NCBI GenBank assembly: GCA_003565055.1
Contig: PXDM01000482.1
Span: 1-15,301, forward strand
Source of the DNA: Paracoccaceae bacterium
GTDB lineage: Bacteria; Pseudomonadota; Alphaproteobacteria; Rhodobacterales; Rhodobacteraceae
Reading direction: 5' to 3'
Length of the DNA stretch: 15,301 nt
Shown here piece after piece: positions 13,160 through 15,301 of this stretch; position 1 is the stretch's first letter; every line of letters starts with the position of its first letter. Made by a program: the position numbers and the translations under genes. Under the pieces are notes generated by a model that saw only the letters and a program-made list of their open reading frames with translations, was not told the DNA's origin and made no database searches.

Positions 13160-13174
13160 ATGTGGCATGAACGC
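13144..13174. promoter_or_regulatory. 31-bp near-perfect palindrome across the mutL start codon
   Basis: The outer arms GCGTTCATGC (13144-13153) and GCATGAACGC (13165-13174) are perfect inverted copies, and the inner ACAT/ATGT pairs continue the symmetry to a single central base at 13159. 14 of 15 positions pair; the only exception is T13154/G13164, a wobble in RNA. It covers the candidate -10, the start codon and the second codon of mutL. As DNA it looks like an operator; as RNA it would fold into a 13-bp hairpin hiding the AUG. The regulator is unknown. Confidence 0.6.
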
Positions 13175-15005
13175 CCCAGATCGCAATATACGCCCTGAAA
13201 TACGGCAGCTTGACGAGGCTGCGGTCAACCGCATTGCCGCCGGTGAAGTGGTTGAGCGCCCGGCTTCGGCTGTCAAGGAACTGGTGGAAAATGCGCTGGA
13301 TGCAGGGGCCACGCGCATCGACGTGGCCTATGCGGATGGCGGCAAGACGCTGATCCGCGTACGCGATGACGGGCATGGCATGCGCCCGCAAGACCTGCCG
13401 CTTGCGCTCTCGCGGCATGCAACCTCGAAAATCGACGGCTCGGACCTGCTCAATATTCACTCTTTCGGATTTCGCGGCGAAGCATTGCCCTCGCTCGGGG
13501 CGGTGGGGCGGCTGAGCATCACCACACGCGCGGCGGGCGAAGAGGGGGCGTCGATCACGGTCGAGGGCGGGCGCATGAGCCCCGCGCGCCCTGATGCGGC
13601 GCAATATGGTACCACGGTCACGCTGCGCGATCTCTTCTACGCCACGCCTGCGCGGCTGAAATTCATGCGCACCGACCGCGCGGAAGCGCAGGCGATCAGT
13701 GATGTAGTCAAGCGCCTCGCGCTGGCAGAGCCCTATGTCAGCTTCACGCTGGCGGATGTCTCCGATGACAGCCCGCGCGAGGTCTTCCGCGCCGATGCGG
13801 CCCAGGGCGCGCTGTTTGACGCGCTCGAAGAGCGACTGGCGGGGGTGATCGGGCGCGACTTCACTGACAATGCGCTGCGCATTGATGCGGAACGCGAAGG
13901 GCTGCATCTGACAGGCTTCGCGGCCCTGCCGACCTATTCGCGCGGTGCGGCTGTGGCGCAATATCTCTGCGTCAATGGCCGCCCAGTGCGCGACAAGATG
14001 CTGCTGGGCGCGCTCCGGGCGGCTTATTCGGACGTGCTGTCGCGCGACCGGCACCCCGTCGTTGCGCTTTTCATCGACTGTGCGCCGGATCTGGTGGATG
14101 TGAATGTGCACCCGGCCAAGTGCGAAGTGCGTTTCCGCGATCCGGGCCTGGCGCGCGGACTGATCGTCTCGGCGCTGCGCCACGCGCTGGCGGGGGCAGG
14201 GCATCGCGCCTCTAGCACAGTCGGCGGGGCGATGCTGGGCGCGATGCAAGCGCCCGCGCCGCCACGTCCGGCCTATCAGATGGACCGCCCCGCCCCCGGT
14301 GCGCTGCGCGCGTCCTATCAGATGCAGGCCCCGCAAGGCATGGCGGAGGACCCGGTGCTCTGGTCTGCGCCGGAAACTGTGTCGGCCCGCGCAGATGCAA
14401 CGCCGCAGGACGCGGGGCCGCAGGACGCGCCCCTCGGGGCCGCGCGGGCGCAAATTCATGAGAATTACATCATCGCTCAGACCGCGCAGGGCATGGTGAT
14501 CGTTGACGCGCATGCGGCCCATGAGCGGCTAGTCTATGAGCGCCTGAAGCGCCAGCGCGCGGAACATGGCATCGCCAGTCAGGCGCTGTTGATCCCCGAA
14601 ATCATCGAGCTACCAAACAGCGACTGCGCCGCGCTTCTGTCCATCGCGCCAGAGCTTGCGCAGCTTGGGCTGGTCATCGAAGGGTTCGGCGGCAGCAGTG
14701 TGATGCTGCGCGAGACGCCGGCGATTCTGGGCCAGATCGACGGGCGCGGGCTGATCCGCGATATCCTCGACGAGTTGGAGGATCAGGGCCAGAGCGCGGG
14801 TCTCGCGGCGCGGATTGATGCGGTGCTGTCGCGCATGGCCTGTCATGGCTCTGTGCGCTCGGGCCGGGTGATGCGGATCGAGGAAATGAATGCGCTCCTG
14901 CGCGAGATGGAGGCGACGCCGCTCTCGGGCCAGTGCAATCACGGGCGACCGACCCATGTGACGCTGGGGCTTGATGAGATCGAAAAGCTCTTCGGGCGGC
15001 GGTGA
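13167..15005 (+). CDS. mutL: DNA mismatch repair protein MutL (endonuclease type)
   Basis: A 612-residue MutL. The N-terminal GHKL ATPase has VNRIAAGEVVERPASAVKEL, ENALDAGA, the DDGHGM motif, RHATSKI and FGFRGEALPSLGAV. A transducer domain follows, then a proline- and alanine-rich linker (about 345-425) and a C-terminal dimerisation and nuclease domain. Nuclease motifs are present: D447-A-H449-A-A-H-E453-R-L-V-Y-E458 (the DQHA(X)2E(X)4E motif with Q replaced by A), ACHGSVR (C559, H560) and CNHGRP (C590, H592). MutL therefore probably nicks the daughter strand itself, as in bacteria lacking MutH. The start at 13167 gives the normal N-terminus, but it has no Shine-Dalgarno and lies inside a palindrome. 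The gene follows the M16 pair by 39 bp. Confidence 0.96.
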   Translation: MNAPDRNIRPEIRQLDEAAVNRIAAGEVVERPASAVKELVENALDAGATRIDVAYADGGKTLIRVRDDGHGMRPQDLPLALSRHATSKIDGSDLLNIHSFGFRGEALPSLGAVGRLSITTRAAGEEGASITVEGGRMSPARPDAAQYGTTVTLRDLFYATPARLKFMRTDRAEAQAISDVVKRLALAEPYVSFTLADVSDDSPREVFRADAAQGALFDALEERLAGVIGRDFTDNALRIDAEREGLHLTGFAALPTYSRGAAVAQYLCVNGRPVRDKMLLGALRAAYSDVLSRDRHPVVALFIDCAPDLVDVNVHPAKCEVRFRDPGLARGLIVSALRHALAGAGHRASSTVGGAMLGAMQAPAPPRPAYQMDRPAPGALRASYQMQAPQGMAEDPVLWSAPETVSARADATPQDAGPQDAPLGAARAQIHENYIIAQTAQGMVIVDAHAAHERLVYERLKRQRAEHGIASQALLIPEIIELPNSDCAALLSIAPELAQLGLVIEGFGGSSVMLRETPAILGQIDGRGLIRDILDELEDQGQSAGLAARIDAVLSRMACHGSVRSGRVMRIEEMNALLREMEATPLSGQCNHGRPTHVTLGLDEIEKLFGRR

Positions 15006-15033
15006 TTGAAACCCGGTGATGCGGCGCTATCTG
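15006..15033 (+). promoter_or_regulatory. Candidate promoter after mutL
   Basis: TTGAAA (15006-15011) and TATCTG (15028-15033) are 16 bp apart, starting directly after the mutL stop. They lie about 30 bases before the ATG at 15064. A perfect 6-bp inverted repeat, CGGCGC/GCGCCG (15022-15027 and 15035-15040), overlaps the -10 and could be an operator or a weak mutL terminator. Confidence 0.3.
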
Positions 15034-15063
15034 CGCGCCGGAGGTAATCACTGGGACAGATCA

Positions 15064-15237
15064 ATGAAATTTGAAGCCGCGGCGCGCAGTGCAGGGTTGG
15101 CCCGGCTGGAAACCTTTATCCCGCGCATGGGCAAGCGTTATGCTGCCGGGCGGAATTTCGATCTGGGGCCAGATCGGCATAAGGGCGCCTCGATTTTTCA
15201 CCGTCATGCGCTGTTCAGGGGCGGTTTGGCGGCATGA
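15064..15237 (+). pseudogene. Truncated 5' remnant of a photolyase/cryptochrome-like FAD-binding protein gene
   Basis: The frame from ATG 15064 (GGGA 7 bases upstream) gives only 57 residues before TGA at 15235-15237. Residues 1-40 resemble the N-terminus of the FAD-binding photolyase-like proteins of Rhodobacterales as I recall them: GLARLETFIPRMGKRYAAG then RNFDLGPDRH. In that family a segment like LSPYLRHRL should follow. Here the frame reads SIFHRHALF and then ends, while a shifted frame over the same bases reads F-S-P. This suggests a small deletion with frameshift near 15190-15215, after which nothing recognisable continues. An alternative is a genuine 57-residue protein of unknown function. 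The remaining bases 15238-15301 hold no feature I can support. Confidence 0.45.
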
Positions 15238-15301
15238 AGCCTGCGCGAAACGGCTTGCTGGGATGTTTGACATCGTGATCAGGGGCCGCTCCGCCCGGTC
15301 A

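Noticed and set aside
13158..14522. A 454-codon minus-strand frame opposite mutL
   Set aside because: Antisense shadow of a strongly supported gene; no motif seen.
15238..15301. Possible insertion-sequence end interrupting the photolyase-like remnant
   Set aside because: No terminal inverted repeat, target duplication or transposase similarity could be seen in the remaining 64 bases.

Overview
The window is dense, GC-rich chromosomal DNA of an alphaproteobacterium, most likely the order Rhodobacterales. This rests on the protein families seen together (HspQ of the alphaproteobacterial type, a DUF1674/SDHAF4 protein, a DUF3035 lipoprotein, a DUF4399 protein, an M16 peptidase pair, and MutL with an endonuclease domain) and on their gene order, which I recall as typical of that group. 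No tRNA, rRNA, CRISPR array or intact mobile element was seen. Most of the window is housekeeping.

Left end (1-1124): the 3' end of an hspQ-like heat-shock gene runs rightward and meets a leftward two-gene unit, a STAS anti-anti-sigma protein followed by an RsbW-like ATP-binding protein. Together these form the core of a partner-switching regulator; its sigma factor and phosphatase are not in view. The first ~180 bases are clearly less GC-rich than the rest.

Metabolic and repair block (1209-3949): a thiolase (acetyl-CoA acetyltransferase type), a strong hairpin, then a free methionine-(R)-sulfoxide reductase translationally coupled (ATGA) to a kynurenine-formamidase-like alpha/beta hydrolase. 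A small DUF1674/SDHAF4 gene lies on the minus strand.

Rightward cluster (4022-9206): rsmB (16S rRNA m5C methyltransferase), a heparinase II/III-family protein of unknown role, purH and lspA are tightly packed and probably form one operon.

Envelope block (9306-13127): a DUF3035 lipoprotein, an exported histidine-rich DUF4399 protein, a terminator-like hairpin, then two overlapping M16 peptidase genes. The first M16 protein carries the zinc site. The second lacks it but has the R/Y substrate-binding pair, so the two probably form one heterodimeric periplasmic peptidase.

Right end (13144-15301): mutL begins inside a near-perfect 31-bp palindrome covering its start codon and probable -10 region, with no Shine-Dalgarno sequence. 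This is the most unusual non-coding signal in the window. After mutL lies what looks like the broken 5' end of a photolyase/cryptochrome-like FAD-binding gene.
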